Made by a program: the position numbers and the translations under genes
In this document: one piece after another, positions 1-10,159 of the stretch
How the letters are laid out: the number at the start of each line of letters is the position of its first letter
Position numbering within the stretch: the first letter of the stretch is position 1
Assembly: GCA_037957365.1 (NCBI GenBank)
Contig: JARHVA010000122.1
Location: forward strand, 1,747,001 to 1,811,000
DNA length: 64,000 nt
Reading direction: 5' to 3'
Origin: Torreya grandis
Taxonomy: Eukaryota > Streptophyta > Pinopsida > Cupressales > Taxaceae
The notes under the pieces: model-generated
Seen by the model: the letters and a program-made list of their open reading frames with translations, nothing else
What the model was told of the DNA's origin: nothing
Databases searched by the model: none

Positions 1-480
1 ATTAAGTAGTGCTCTTTAGAGAACATGAAATACATTGTCCATGATTAATTTGGGTTTGTAAACCCAAATTACTTCTACTTATAAAACATTTAGAATTCAA
101 GCACTGCTAGAAACTCGATTTGCACTATGTCCTTAGAAACCCAAAGTCTTGCGACTTTGAAATCCCAAAGAATTCTTCTTTGGAGAACCTAAGGTTGTCT
201 AAACTTGCCACTTTTGCTTGAATGTCCACCTTCTCATACTTGGGAAAAAATTTATATGGAGGCCAAGAAATGGCCAATAAATACCTTGCTAAAGAGTAAA
301 TAGGGCTTGTGAGGAAGGGTATCCAACTGTAGTGGACATAATGGGTTGGGATGCCACCACGTACTATGGGACTTACAACAAAATATTCTACTATGTGGAA
401 GATTCGAAATAAGTAGTCCCCAATGATTGTGATGGAGGCATAAATTAAGTAGCTATGGAGACATACTATTGGGAAGGTTG
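1..480 (-). other. Left flank of RT1, probably gag interior of old element C'
   Basis: Removing RT1 and one copy of its CATTG duplication joins this stretch to 12172 onward. On the minus strand one frame stays open across that join and on to about position 125. The joined region lies where the middle of a family C gag would be, downstream of the gag N-terminus at 12747-12172. The predicted peptide is not recognisable, and residues of the minus frame within 486-553 are RT1 LTR sequence rather than gene. Calling it gag is inference from position and open frame only. Confidence 0.35.
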
Positions 481-485
481 CATTG
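481..485. repeat. RT1 target-site duplication, left copy (CATTG)
   Basis: CATTG directly precedes the TGTTGTTCCC start of the 5' LTR. It is repeated exactly after the CCAACA end of the far LTR at 12167-12171, so 486-12166 is one insertion event. Confidence 0.85.
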
Positions 486-1073
486 TGTTGTTCCCAAAAT
501 TTGTCACTCCTTTTTGGGACAACACATGAACTATTTTTAGTCCTACAAGCCAAATTTTCTCTCTTCCCTTCTCAAAAATTGTTATGAGCCTTCAAATTCT
601 CTATTTATCAAAATTTTTTAGCCAAGGGACCCTACAGATACTTTTCTACAAACTTCAAGGCCTCAAAACTATGGACTTTGCAGGTAGGAAATCCACAGAC
701 TCAAATCTACGGACTCCCACAAATATACAAACTAGTTTTTGCGGTCTCTACAAGATGGTTTCTACGGACTATGCAGGAAAGAAATAGGTTCTTGACACTT
801 AGGCATTTTCAATCGAGAAGTTCAAAGGAGTCTTCTAAAAGCCCAAAGAGTACCCTTGTGGAGGGCACTTAGCTGACAAAAATCAACCCTTGTAACTTTT
901 CTGAAAGGCAACCTTGGAGGTCAGACAACCCTTTCAGAGGGAAGGAGAGGAGCAGACGAACCTTTGAAAAAGTCCAAAGGATATTTTTGGGCTCGAACAA
1001 CCCTTTTGAAGGGCAGAGTGAGATCTCCCTCAGGAGGGAAGCAAGCGAGAAAGACACAAAGGTGAAGGAAGAT

Positions 1074-1127
1074 TTCCTTCGAACAAAATGTCTGAAGGAT
1101 TTCCTTCAAACATTTTGTTCGAAGGAA
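1074..1127. repeat. 54 bp nested inverted repeat in RT1 5' LTR
   Basis: The 17 bp arm at 1074-1090 (TTCCTTCGAACAAAATG) is the exact reverse complement of 1111-1127. The 20 bp spacer is itself an imperfect palindrome built on GAAGGA and TCCTTC. The 3' LTR has lost most of it (around 9960-9995). RT2 LTRs carry several related palindromes. Confidence 0.85.
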
Positions 1128-1289
1128 TTGGAGCTCGAAGAAACCTGTAAGATCAAAAGTCGAAGGCATCCAAAGGACCCTGAAGGGTAGATACCTTTGC
1201 AGGGGGGGCTCTCACTGAAGAAAATGAATCATCTTTCAAGACCTCGAAGGGCAAGTTCCCTCTGGGAAAGATCAAACCTCGAAGAACAA

Positions 1290-1862
1290 CGAAAGCCACC
1301 ATGTGTCCCTTATAAAGTCAAGTGGAAGCTGCCAAGTGTTGTCTATCGGGACACATTTTTTAGTAAGTTTCAAAGCAGTAGAACGTGCCACATGTCCCAT
1401 TATAACTCAATGGAGCGCGACAAGTGTCTGCATCCATGTTTCAGGTTTCTAATAAGTTTCAAAGCTTATTATGATAAGTTTCTCTTAAAGTCCAGCGGAA
1501 GATGCCAAGTGTCATCTACTGAGACCTATTATAATTTGATTCTAAATATGGTAGAAGTTGCCATATGTCCTTGGTAAAACTTGGTAGAAGCTGCCAAGTG
1601 TCAACATCCATAGCTTCTTCCTTTTGTTGAGTAAGGACTGTGGTGGGCCCCGAGTGAGTTGCTAAAAGTAAGCAGAGTGCGTTGAGTGTCATGGTCCACG
1701 TAAATCCAAATGAGTCCTAAATGTTTCTATAGTATTTCTAAAACTCAGTAGAAGTTTCCATATGTCATCTTCTGTAGGACTCTCAAAAGGTATCTAAAGA
1801 TTCTATATTATAAGCGGATGCTGCCACATGTCACCTATTTCACAGCAAAAAATGCCACGTGT
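1290..1862 (+). promoter_or_regulatory. U3 array of about eleven GCCACGTGTC-like motifs
   Basis: Degenerate units of the form GAAGCTGCCAAGTGTC, GCCACATGTCCC and GCCACGTGTCAC recur about every 60 bp, at roughly 1297, 1329, 1384, 1419, 1502, 1556, 1591, 1676, 1751, 1821 and 1850. The core resembles the plant ACGTGTC (G-box/ABRE) class, but most copies have lost the exact ACGT. The 3' LTR carries the same array at about 10165-10735. It lies upstream of the TATA-like box, as an enhancer in U3 would. Regulatory function is inference. Confidence 0.45.
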
Positions 1863-2318
1863 CACTTGTTAAGATCAGTGGAAAGTGGCTAAAGCAAGTG
1901 GGAAAGACATGAAGGAATTGATAAGGAGGATGATGGGCTTGTAGCCATTTAGGGACAATCAAATAGACATTAGCTTTTAAATGATGATGGACTTGAAGAC
2001 GTCAAATCAGGGTGACCAAATAGTCGTTGATCTTTGCAAGCTTGAGCATGAACCCGAATTCATTCAAAGGCCTTAAGGCCAAGGCTGAGAGGAAGAACCA
2101 TTGAGGAAAGGAGCTGAAAGAACCAACAAAGATGGAAAAGGTAGCTCGAAGGCTCAAATCGTAGCAGGGAGAGACAAAGAGGGAAATATCTGTGTAGAAG
2201 TTATTCCAATAGGTGAAACAGTCTATAAAATAGATATTTGAACCCTTAAACATTGTTAAAGCATTGAAGGCAACATGGGTCACTCTAAGGAAAAATGTGC
2301 CAGTCTTTTTTTGGCTGC

Positions 2319-2326
2319 TATATATT
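2319..2326 (+). promoter_or_regulatory. TATA-like box of RT1 5' LTR
   Basis: TATATATT lies about 1.83 kb into the LTR. The 3' LTR has TATATATAAA at the matching place (11366). RT2 and family B LTRs also have a TATATAT-type box 1.9-2.0 kb from the LTR start, which supports a shared promoter position. Confidence 0.45.
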
Positions 2327-3126
2327 GTAAAATTTAGTTTTATAATAAAGGAGACTGTTCATTTTTACAGAAGCAAAACTCTACCCAAATTGAAAGGTGA
2401 ATCTTGAGACTTTGAGCTCAGATTGTTGTTCATATTATTTTATATGAATGAGAAAGCAAGATACTTGTAGACTTTATGCTATTATAGCTTGTGTTATTCA
2501 ATGAAAATGTTCTTATGTCTATTTCTTAAAAGCATTCTTGTTTATTTAATCTAACAAGCAGGATTTGTGGAAGTAATCAAGAAGGTATCCTAAAGTCAAG
2601 TGTGGAAGACTTTGTGCTATCTGCAATTGTCTTTAGTCTGTTTATTTTCTATTTCTATGTAAAGGACCTTGGGACAACTTTGTGCCCTCATTGTTCTTCG
2701 TATCTCACTCTTTGGGTAGATGAAGTGGAGACTTTGTGCTACACTTCATTCTTCTAGTTACTACACCCTGTTACCAGTCACTTGTCATTACCTAAAAGAA
2801 CTGCTATTCCTTGCAAGAACACTTCTGAAAGAAGAGAAGTGCCTTTAGTGTTTTCAATAGGATTTCTCCTTTGTTTGTGAGCATCATCTCTAAAAAAAGA
2901 GAGATGGATGGTGTTACCCTACCCCTGAGTGTTATTTTCTGCATATATTTATAGTATATAGCCCCTTCATACCTATAGGGAACCTCCCCTTGATGAGAGG
3001 AGAGATTTGTCCCCTTTTGATGTGATAAACCTGCACACTAGGTGACCAATCTTCCTTGTTGTGGTTGATCAGACCTATTTTGCTCATCAATTAGCTAATT
3101 GACAAAATATTCACCCAATAGTTTTC

Positions 3127-3144
3127 TGGTGACTCTGTTGGGGA
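3127..3144 (+). other. RT1 primer-binding site, tRNA-Arg type
   Basis: TGGTGACTCTGTTGGGGA starts 6 bp after the LTR end. It is close to the TGGCGACTCC...TGGGGA PBS that I recall being assigned to tRNA-Arg in plant Ty3/gypsy elements. The tRNA identity is from memory. Confidence 0.65.
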
Positions 3145-3618
3145 TTGTTACGTGCAGTCTGAAGCCACAAGCTTCAAATTGAAGTAGTTCCTATCCTTTT
3201 CCATTGTATACTTTGGCGACTCTCATATGGGTCTTACCCATTATCATTATATCCTTATATGTTCCCATTATATAATCTGGTCTGCAAACCAGATCCATTG
3301 AGGAAGAACAATAGTTTGAAGCCTCAAGCTTCAAGCTAAAGGACCAGTTCTTTCTCATTTTTATCTTACAATCTAGAAACTCCACGTTATACCAGAAGTT
3401 AGAGAACCTAAGGTATTATTGACCTAGTCTTTGAGTTAGTATAGTAAGGAAATTTTTATTTGTTTCCTCCAAAACCTCAAGTTCAATGATCTAGGAGTGT
3501 TCCTCCCATCTGTACCAGGTCACCAATACCAGGTAGATCTTCTTTTTCTACTATCACCAGAGCTTTACCTATACATACTTCACCTAGATTTGTTATCCCT
3601 GCTTTCCATAATCCAATC
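3145..3618. other. RT1 5' leader, no gene seen
   Basis: AT-rich sequence between the PBS and the first gag-like methionine. CAAGCTTCAA-type words occur on both strands (for example 3167-3184 and 3319-3340). No coding signature is visible. Confidence 0.5.
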
Positions 3619-4620
3619 ATGGTAGCTCAAGGCCCCTGGGGTAACTCTTTTGGCCCACTTAATCTTAATCCACCTCTACATGAGCTTCCATGTAGTTCAA
3701 GGAAGAATTTCCCCAAATTCAATAGTGATGGGAGAGTTCACCCTGATGAACACATTTTAGCCTTCAGCATAGCCTATGGCATGATAGGTGTGTAATTTGA
3801 GGACGTGGCAATCAGTCTGCTTGTGGAAACATTACAAGGTGTTGCTGTAAACTGGTTCTACCACCTGCAGGTTCGGTCAGTAACTAATTGGAACACACTC
3901 AAAGCCAAATTCAAAGCAAGGTTCAAGCCTATAGAAGATGCACATGCCTTGCTAGCCTAGCTCACATAGATGAAGGAGGAGCCTCACGAACCTATGATGG
4001 ATTTCATTGCAAAGTTTGACAAGCTGAGGAACTGGATCCCTGCCATTGCTCAACCAACACCTAAAAATCTGAAATGCTTCTTCATCAACTCACAAGTTTA
4101 TTACTGAGACGTGCTAGCCAAATAGACCTTACTACTACTCAAGATTTGGCCACTAAGGTGGAAGATGATCTCATCTTAGATGGGAAGATAAGAAGAGATC
4201 CTAATAGAGGCAAATCTTCGTTATCTTCTGAGAATTCATCTACAGGCACCACTGATCAAATGGTGTAAAAGCTGGCAAATAAACTGCTAGCCTTGAAAAG
4301 ACAAATGGCCCAAGGTATGTCTATTCCTCCTTATCAAGATGTGCCAAGGAGGACATTTCAAAACTAGTCATATCAAGGCAATGCTGCTAGGAATCAAGGG
4401 CAGCCAAATCATCTTCCTCCCCCACAGAGGAACCTTGCCCTTGAAGTTCCTCCAACCAACTCAGCAGTTGGATATTTGGAAATAGAACATGATTTCTCTG
4501 TCCAACTTGAGTTTGATCAAGAAAATGATGTTGATCTCTTTGCAGTAGACCAAGAAGAATCAGCTAGCGACTCCCACATTGGTTTCCTAAATTACTAGGA
4601 TGAAACCAGAAGTAAAAGTG
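3619..4620 (+). pseudogene. RT1 gag, broken
   Basis: From the ATG at 3619 the frame encodes a capsid-like domain: a stretch with HPDEHILAF, the retrotransposon gag signature around NWFYHL, then FKARFKPIEDAH and EEPHEPMMDFIAKFDKLRNW. This is the usual order of the Retrotrans_gag family, the structural particle protein. In-frame stops occur within the first 60 residues and again around 3957, and the frame shifts near 4070, where the downstream segment (4074-4268) continues. Past about 4270 the readable peptide is Pro/Gln-rich and then acidic. No zinc knuckle is visible. The family is clear; no protein can be made. Confidence 0.8.
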
Positions 4621-5090
4621 AAATGTTTGATGGATCATACGCTGTATTCACCCAGTCCCAGAACCAGTCAGCCCATCAAGCTGATAAGGATAAAATAAGA
4701 GAAGGATCTTAGCCTATAATTTCAATTGTTAAGCAGGGAACCACTCTGCCTTTCTAGCCTAAGGACCTGGTGATTGCTAAAAAGGTGAGTATTCCAAATA
4801 TGCCTTCACCTTCTACTTCAATTTCAAAGGTCAGTCCTCCCCCTCCCAAAAACTAAAAGGATGAACTCCCATCCTCTGTTCCTAGTTCATTTCAGACATT
4901 TGACATAATTGACCATGTCAAGAAAATTAAAATTCAAATGTCTGAATTTGAATTTATACAAACCAACACTGAGCAGTTGGACAGGTTGGTTGAGTGTGTG
5001 AAGAATAAAATCATCCCTACAAGACCAACTATTCCAAAAATGACTCCCACATCCACCTAGAATAACCTTATCATTACTCCTCCTACTGCT
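4621..5090 (+). pseudogene. RT1 gag-protease linker, degenerate
   Basis: The frame that later encodes the protease is readable here with several stops. It is Pro/Ser-rich, including a run of prolines near 4840, and looks like an unstructured linker between gag and protease. No domain is recognised. Confidence 0.45.
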
Positions 5091-5480
5091 CCTGGAAGGA
5101 TTGAACCATTCTATGTCTCCCTGATGATAAATGGACATCAGTTGAACAATTGCATCATTGATTTTAGAGCTTCAGACAATGGCATGCCTGCCAAAGTAGC
5201 AGATTCTCTTGGTCTTACTTTGACCAAAACATTTGGGAGATGTTTCTCCATGGAGAACAAACATGTCCCACTACTAAGACAAATCAAAGATGCCCAATTT
5301 GCATTTGCAGCCTTTCCAGACAAAAGAATTAAGATGACTGTCCTGGTGGCTGACGTCCCAACATTATATGGCATCCTTCTTGGCTGAAATTTTTGCAAGG
5401 ATGTTGGTGGCGAGTTGAGCATGGATTTGTTTGAAGTAAGGATCCCTATCAAAGGCATCATGAAGAGGCTACTTCCTGAG
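5091..5480 (+). pseudogene. RT1 aspartic protease-like domain, active site damaged
   Basis: The segment reads PFYVSLMING, then IIDFRASDNGMPAKVADSLGL, then KDAQFAF and MTVLVADVPTLYGILLG. That is the layout of plant Ty3/gypsy retropepsins, where the active site is D-S/T-G-A and a later hydrophobic stretch ends LLGR. Here the catalytic triplet reads D-F-R: the aspartate remains but Ser and Gly are lost. A stop (TGA at 5385) replaces the residue after LLG, but the frame resumes as NFCKDVGGELSMDLFEV. The retropepsin would have released gag and pol proteins; this copy should be inactive. Confidence 0.75.
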
Positions 5481-5726
5481 AAGGAAGTAAAATATGTGGT
5501 CACTAAGACATCAGCGCCTGAAGCTCAAATTCTATTTGAGTCTTCAGGCAGGGGTAATTATTTTCTATTTACTGAAGATGTTCATGTTTCAATAGATGAA
5601 ATTCTTGTAGGTGGTGATCCAAAAATTGATTCAAAAAAGACATCAAAAAAATTAGTAGGGCGTAGTATAGATGAAAAAGGATCTTCCCTCTCTAATGAAG
5701 AAAAATATGATAGAAGAACAATTTTT

Positions 5727-5990
5727 GATGATGTTTGGATCTTGGAATTCGATGGCAGTAATTCCTCTACCAATGCTGGGGCCAGGATTGTTCTAATATC
5801 TCCTCAAGGAGATATTTTTCCTTATTCATATAAGTTGTAGTTCAGTAATACCAATAACACTATCGAGTATAAATCTCTGTCACTCAGGTTGAAGGCTGCT
5901 CAAGACAGAGGTGTCAAGCTTCTTCATGTCAAAGGAGATGCTGAGCTGATGGCTTGTCAAGAGTTTGATGCTAACAATCAAATCACATGA
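5727..5990 (+). pseudogene. RT1 RNase H-like (aRH-type) fragment directly after protease
   Basis: The peptide WILEFDGSNSSTNAGARIVL, then a stop at 5838, then FSNTNNTIEYKSL and VKGDAELMACQ, carries the first three acidic residues of an RNase H fold: D in FDGS, E in EYKSL and D in GDAEL. The style (FDGS, TNNTIEY) is that of the additional RNase H of Tat elements. It follows the protease with no reverse transcriptase between. The last catalytic aspartate region and everything downstream are missing. Confidence 0.75.
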
Positions 5991-6504
5991 TGGACTAAAA
6001 AAAAAGAGAAACAAGCTATGGTAGTAGACCATAATGCTTCACACCAAAGTTAGGAAAAGTAATTCTTCACCAAGGGAGCAAAGATTTATGGTTTTCAGAT
6101 TGGAGACCACGCCTTGCCATGGGGAAAAAAGAGAGAACCAAAAGGAAAGCACAGAAAATGTGATTCCTGGTGGAGAGTTCTATTTGCCCATCACTGATTC
6201 TAGGGATAAAATGGCTTCTTTCTAGTTTATTAGGATGGAACACCATTTTCACTATCTCACAGTGGGCGACATCTGAAATGCTTCAATTCTTGAAGCATCA
6301 GATAAGATCATTTATACATATGTATATTCGTATAGTCTTTAGTTCTATTTTGCACTTTTCATTTTCATTTTTGGCACCTTTCTTTTTTGGGTAGCATGAT
6401 TTCATAGCCCAATGACATACTTCAAGATACTGGAGATTCTGGTTTCTACTCCCCTCAATTGCTTCAAAATCTTAACTGAGGGAAGTTCCCCAACTAGAGC
6501 CAGC
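5991..6504 (+). other. RT1 3' untranslated region
   Basis: The sequence runs from the end of the RNase H fragment to the 3' LTR. A T-rich patch at 6340-6390 and an ACTGAGGGAAG purine stretch about 30 bp before the LTR are the only features. A clean polypurine tract (PPT) is not obvious. Reverse transcriptase and integrase were probably deleted in or before this copy. Confidence 0.5.
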
Positions 6505-6955
6505 TGTTGTTCCCAAAATTTGTCATTCCTTTTTGGGACAACACATGAATTATTTTTGGTCCTACAAGCCAAATTTTCTCTCTTCCCTTCTCAAAAATTG
6601 TTATGAGCCTTCAAATTCTCTATTTTTCAATTTTTTTCAGCCAAGGGACCCTGTAGATACGTTTCTATGGACTTCAAGGCCTCAAAACTATGGACTTTGC
6701 AGGTAGGAAATCCACGGACTCCCCCAAATCTACGGACTAGTTTCTGTGGACTCTACAGGATGGTTTCTATGAACTCTGTAGGAAAGAAATAGGTTCTCGA
6801 CACTTAGTCATTTTCAATCAGGAAGTTCAAAGGAGTCTTCTGAAATCCTGAAGAGTACCCTTACGGAGGGCACTTAGCTACCAAAAATTGACCCTTGCAA
6901 CTTTTTTGAAAGGAAACCTTGGAGGTCAGACAACCCTTTCAAAGGGTAGGTGAGA
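6505..6955 (+). repeat. RT1 3' LTR, left piece
   Basis: It begins TGTTGTTCCC like the 5' LTR and follows it to about LTR position 470. It then breaks at AGGTGAGA into truncated A1 sequence. Its last roughly 200 bp (from about 6755) are present again at 9642-9840, beyond A1. Confidence 0.85.
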
Positions 6956-7317
6956 TATATGCAGAAATACCCTTAAGGTAGGGAAACACCATATAATAAT
7001 CCTTTAGGAAGGAATAACTCCACAATGTCTCTTCGAGGGGACAACCTTCAATATCCTCTTACAATAGAAGACTCAATGCTTACTTGATATCTTTACCATG
7101 ATAATCATCTCCTATATATATACATTTATCTAACCCATGGATGGATAACCTCCTAATTCCAATGTAGGCTGACCTTTACCCAATGTACTACTTCCACAAG
7201 TTACTCTATTATCCTAATATATTGTACCCATATAACTAACTAAGGGGATGTGTGCCACATGTCGACATCTCTATCAACCCATATACATCAATATATCATA
7301 TCCCTAGGTACATAGCA
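6956..7317 (-). repeat. A1 3' LTR, truncated
   Basis: It matches 9216-9641 from the TGCTATGTACC start but stops at the TATATGCAG stage, missing the last 30-odd bases (through CTTATCA) seen in the 5' copy. It keeps an intact TATATATATA-like promoter stretch around 7115. Confidence 0.8.
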
Positions 7318-8830
7318 TTACTTCCCTCTTTGACATGTTTTGTCCCCGAAACATAGGAAGAAACCAAATAATGAGTGTGCTTCAAATCATTGCACACTTG
7401 TCTCCAATCTCGATCATCTAACCATCCATATGTGATCTTGGCAGGTGATATCTCTCCAAGCTTGTGTCTAAAATTCATTGTGCTCCTCTGATTTCGTTCA
7501 TGATCATAATTATACTGCTTTGGTGTCTGAGCATAATTATTCCTCTTTTTATTCTATGTACCATATTCTGTTGTGCTTCTCTGATTCCAACCATGACCAT
7601 AGTAGGTATTCTTCCATGCATATTCATAGTGATTTCCCCATTCATTCCATATGCCATGGTATTTTTATTTGGATTCCATGCATATCCATAATGATTGGAA
7701 ATTTTATTTCATGTACAGACAAAATGATTGTTTTTATGACACTTCCTCACCTAGTTCCATGATTTTTTCCTCTCATGATGATGTGGGTGTCTATATACCT
7801 CAACTTTTTTCAATACCTTGACCTTATCCACCTTTACTTCTACCTCTTCCACCTTTTCCTTCTTTGTCTCTTGAGTATATGAAGTGTTCATTTGTAGTGT
7901 GTCTTTATCTATATCATCTAAATCTTCATCATGATCTTCATCACCTGTTTCAATCTCATCCTTATGATCTACCTGGATTGTTATTGGTGCCTTTTTCACT
8001 ATGATATCTTGTAAAGTGATCTTCTTTTTCTTATACCAAAACTTCATGCAATTTTTTTGAACATTAATATTCATTGTTCCCAAAGTCTCTAACCATGGAT
8101 ATCCAAGAACTATATCCATATCCAAAGCATAAAAATATGAATGCAAAACATATTTTTCCATAATGAGCTTTAGATCTTCAAACATTGAAATATTCTTACC
8201 ATCTAGTTGAACCTTTTTGATATTCTTTGCTTGAACATGTAGATGCTTGGACACATTCATTTTGATGAAGTTATACTTACTGGTAGGGTTTATGGACACA
8301 ATAACCCTTTTCTTTTGAATGCATCCATGAAATTGAAAAATTGACTCAGATTTCTTTGGAGCCAAATAATTTGAACCTTTATCATCCAATTCTTCTTCTT
8401 TTTCTTCTTCTGCTTCATCTTCTTCTTCATCTACTTCTTCTTCTTCTTCTTCTTCTTGTTCTTCTACTGATTCTTCTATTTCTTCTTCTTCTTTTTCTGC
8501 TTCTTCTTCTTCTACTGCTTCTTCTTCTTCTTCTACTTCTTCTTGTTCTTCTGTTGATTCTACTATTTCTTCTTCTTCTTTTTTTGCTTCTTCTTCTTCT
8601 AATTCTTCTTCTTGTTTTATAACCCAACGATCTGAAAAGATCTGTTCTATTTTTTTCCATGAAGAAAACCTTTCTGTATAGCGCAATTGATCAAACCAAT
8701 GTAGTGCAGGCCCACACAAAAAAGGAAGTAATCGTCTTTGCCCAATTTTTTTTTTAAAATGATTCTCCAAAAGGAGCCACCATTCTCTATCATCAATATC
8801 ATCTTCCCCTGAAAATGTTTGCAACTCCAT
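7296..8830 (-). pseudogene. A1 gag/protease-like polyprotein, broken
   Basis: The natural ATG is at 8830-8828; the upstream in-frame TTG is not needed and A2 has an ATG at the equivalent place. Residues about 1-85 look like a gag capsid segment (DREWW, FLCGPALHWFDQL, SSWKKIEQIF). Residues about 90-150 are a Glu-rich low-complexity run. Next comes a retropepsin-like fold (YNFIKMNVSKHL through DIVLGYPWLETLG) in which the catalytic triplet is N-P-T. A TAG at 7751-7753 sits where A2 has Gln. Frameshifts follow, and the Tyr/Trp/Asn-rich tail ends inside the 3' LTR at 7296 (KITYGWLDDRDW). A2 shares every domain. Confidence 0.75.
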
Positions 8831-9199
8831 GATCCACAAAAAAAATTAAGGTTCATGAAACCCTAAAATGTCAAAACTGATCCATAAAATCACAACAAAT
8901 CACTTCAAACAACTCAAATTTTTTTGAAATTTTGACTGTACTTTTCTTATATCTGCTTACATCTCTAGTAAAAATTTTGAATAATAATTCCCTATATTTT
9001 GAAAGATATAGTGAAATTATTATAAACACTAAAATAATAATAACTCTCTCAAAATGATTCAAAAAATCTTTTTTTATTGTGACTTATTTGAAATATTATC
9101 CATATCCAGTAAAAAATTTGTAGAAAAATTCACAACCAATCAAAAGTTATTGATGATTAAAAAAAAACTAGGGTTTCGCTCCACAAATTGCCCAAATCA

Positions 9200-9213
9200 A
9201 AGCTCTGATGCCA
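9200..9213 (-). other. A1 primer-binding site, initiator-Met tRNA type
   Basis: On the minus strand TGGCATCAGAGC starts 2 bp after the LTR end. It differs by one base from the TGGTATCAGAGC PBS common in plant LTR elements. Confidence 0.8.
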
Positions 9214-9215
9214 CT

Positions 9216-9389
9216 TGATAAGATCTTGATATTCAATATATGAAAAAATACCCTTAAGGTAGGGAAACACCATATAATAATCCTTAAGGAATAACTCCAC
9301 AATGTCTCTTCGAGGGGACAACCTCCAATATCCTCTTACAATAGAAGACTCAATGCTTACTTGATATCTTTACCATGATAATCATCTCC

Positions 9390-9448
<59 letters not shown>

Positions 9449-9641
9449 ATCTATCTAACCAATGGATGGATAACCTCATAATCCCATGTAGGTCGACATT
9501 TACCCAATGTAATACTTCCACAAGTTACTCTATTGCCCTAATATATTGTACCCATATAACTAACTAAGGGGATGTGTGCCACATGTCAGCATCTCCATCA
9601 ATCCATATACATCAATATATCATATCCCTAGGTACATAGCA
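9216..9641 (-). repeat. A1 5' LTR (426 bp)
   Basis: On the minus strand it starts TGCTATGTACC and ends CTTATCA. It is longer than the 378 bp A2 LTRs mainly because a TG microsatellite has grown at the TATA position. Confidence 0.85.
9394..9447. repeat. (TG)27 microsatellite at the A1 promoter position
   Basis: An uninterrupted 54 bp TG run replaces the TATATATATA stretch that A2 LTRs and the A1 3' LTR have at this point. Confidence 0.95.
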
Positions 9642-10159
9642 CTACAGGATGGTTTCTACGGACTCTGCAGGAAAGAAACAGGTTCTCGACACTTATGCAT
9701 TTTCAATCAAGAAGTTCAAAGGAGTCTTTTGAAATCCCAAAGAGTACCCTTGCAAAAGTCACTTAGCTACCAAAAATCGACCCTTGAAACTTTTCTGAAA
9801 GGCAACCTTGGAGGTTAGATAACCCTTTCGGAGGGCAGGTGAGGAGCAGACAGACCTTTGTAAAAGTCTGAAGGATAGTTTTGGGCTTGAACAGCCCTTG
9901 CAGAGGGCAAAGTGAGATCTCCCTCAACAAGGAAGCAAGTAGAAAAGACACGAAGGTGAAGGAAGATTTCCTTCAAATAAAATGTCTGAAGGAATTGGAG
10001 CATGAAGAAACCCATAAGATCAAAAGCTGAAGGCATCCAAAGGACCTTGAAGGGCAGATACCCTTGCAGGGGGGGCTCTCACCAAAGAAAATGAACCATC
10101 TTTCAAGACCCCAAAGGGCAAGTTCCCTTCAAGAAAGATCAAACCTCAAAGAAAACCAG

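Larger units (their letters stand above)
486..3120 (+). repeat. RT1 5' LTR (2635 bp)
   Basis: It begins TGTTGTTCCC and ends TTCACCCAATA; the canonical CA end of the 3' copy is mutated to TA here. It contains a strong inverted repeat, a U3 array of CCACGTGTC-like motifs and a TATA-like box about 1.83 kb in. Relative to the 3' copy it lacks about 175 bp near position 2250. The short open frames inside it are fortuitous. Confidence 0.88.
6956..9641 (-). mobile_element. A1: non-autonomous LTR element (gag plus protease-like), inside RT1 3' LTR
   Basis: In minus orientation it has a 5' LTR (9641-9216), a PBS resembling the initiator-Met type, one long but broken reading frame, an AGAGGGAAGTAA purine tract and a 3' LTR (7317-6956) that is truncated at its outer end. 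There is no reverse transcriptase or integrase. A2 at 47574-59676 is a second member with the same layout. The right end carries CTACA (9642-9646), which matches the insertion site in the RT1 LTR, but the left junction is not its partner. Confidence 0.85.

Noticed and set aside
125..553. 142-codon minus frame at the window start as a host gene
   Set aside because: Its first codons are RT1 LTR sequence, so it is not a native gene; only the part left of 481 could be old coding sequence.
8341..8622. Leucine-rich plus-strand open frame
   Set aside because: It is the antisense of the Glu-rich run in the A1 polyprotein; TTC/CTT repeats give poly-Leu. The minus frame has gag and protease-like context.
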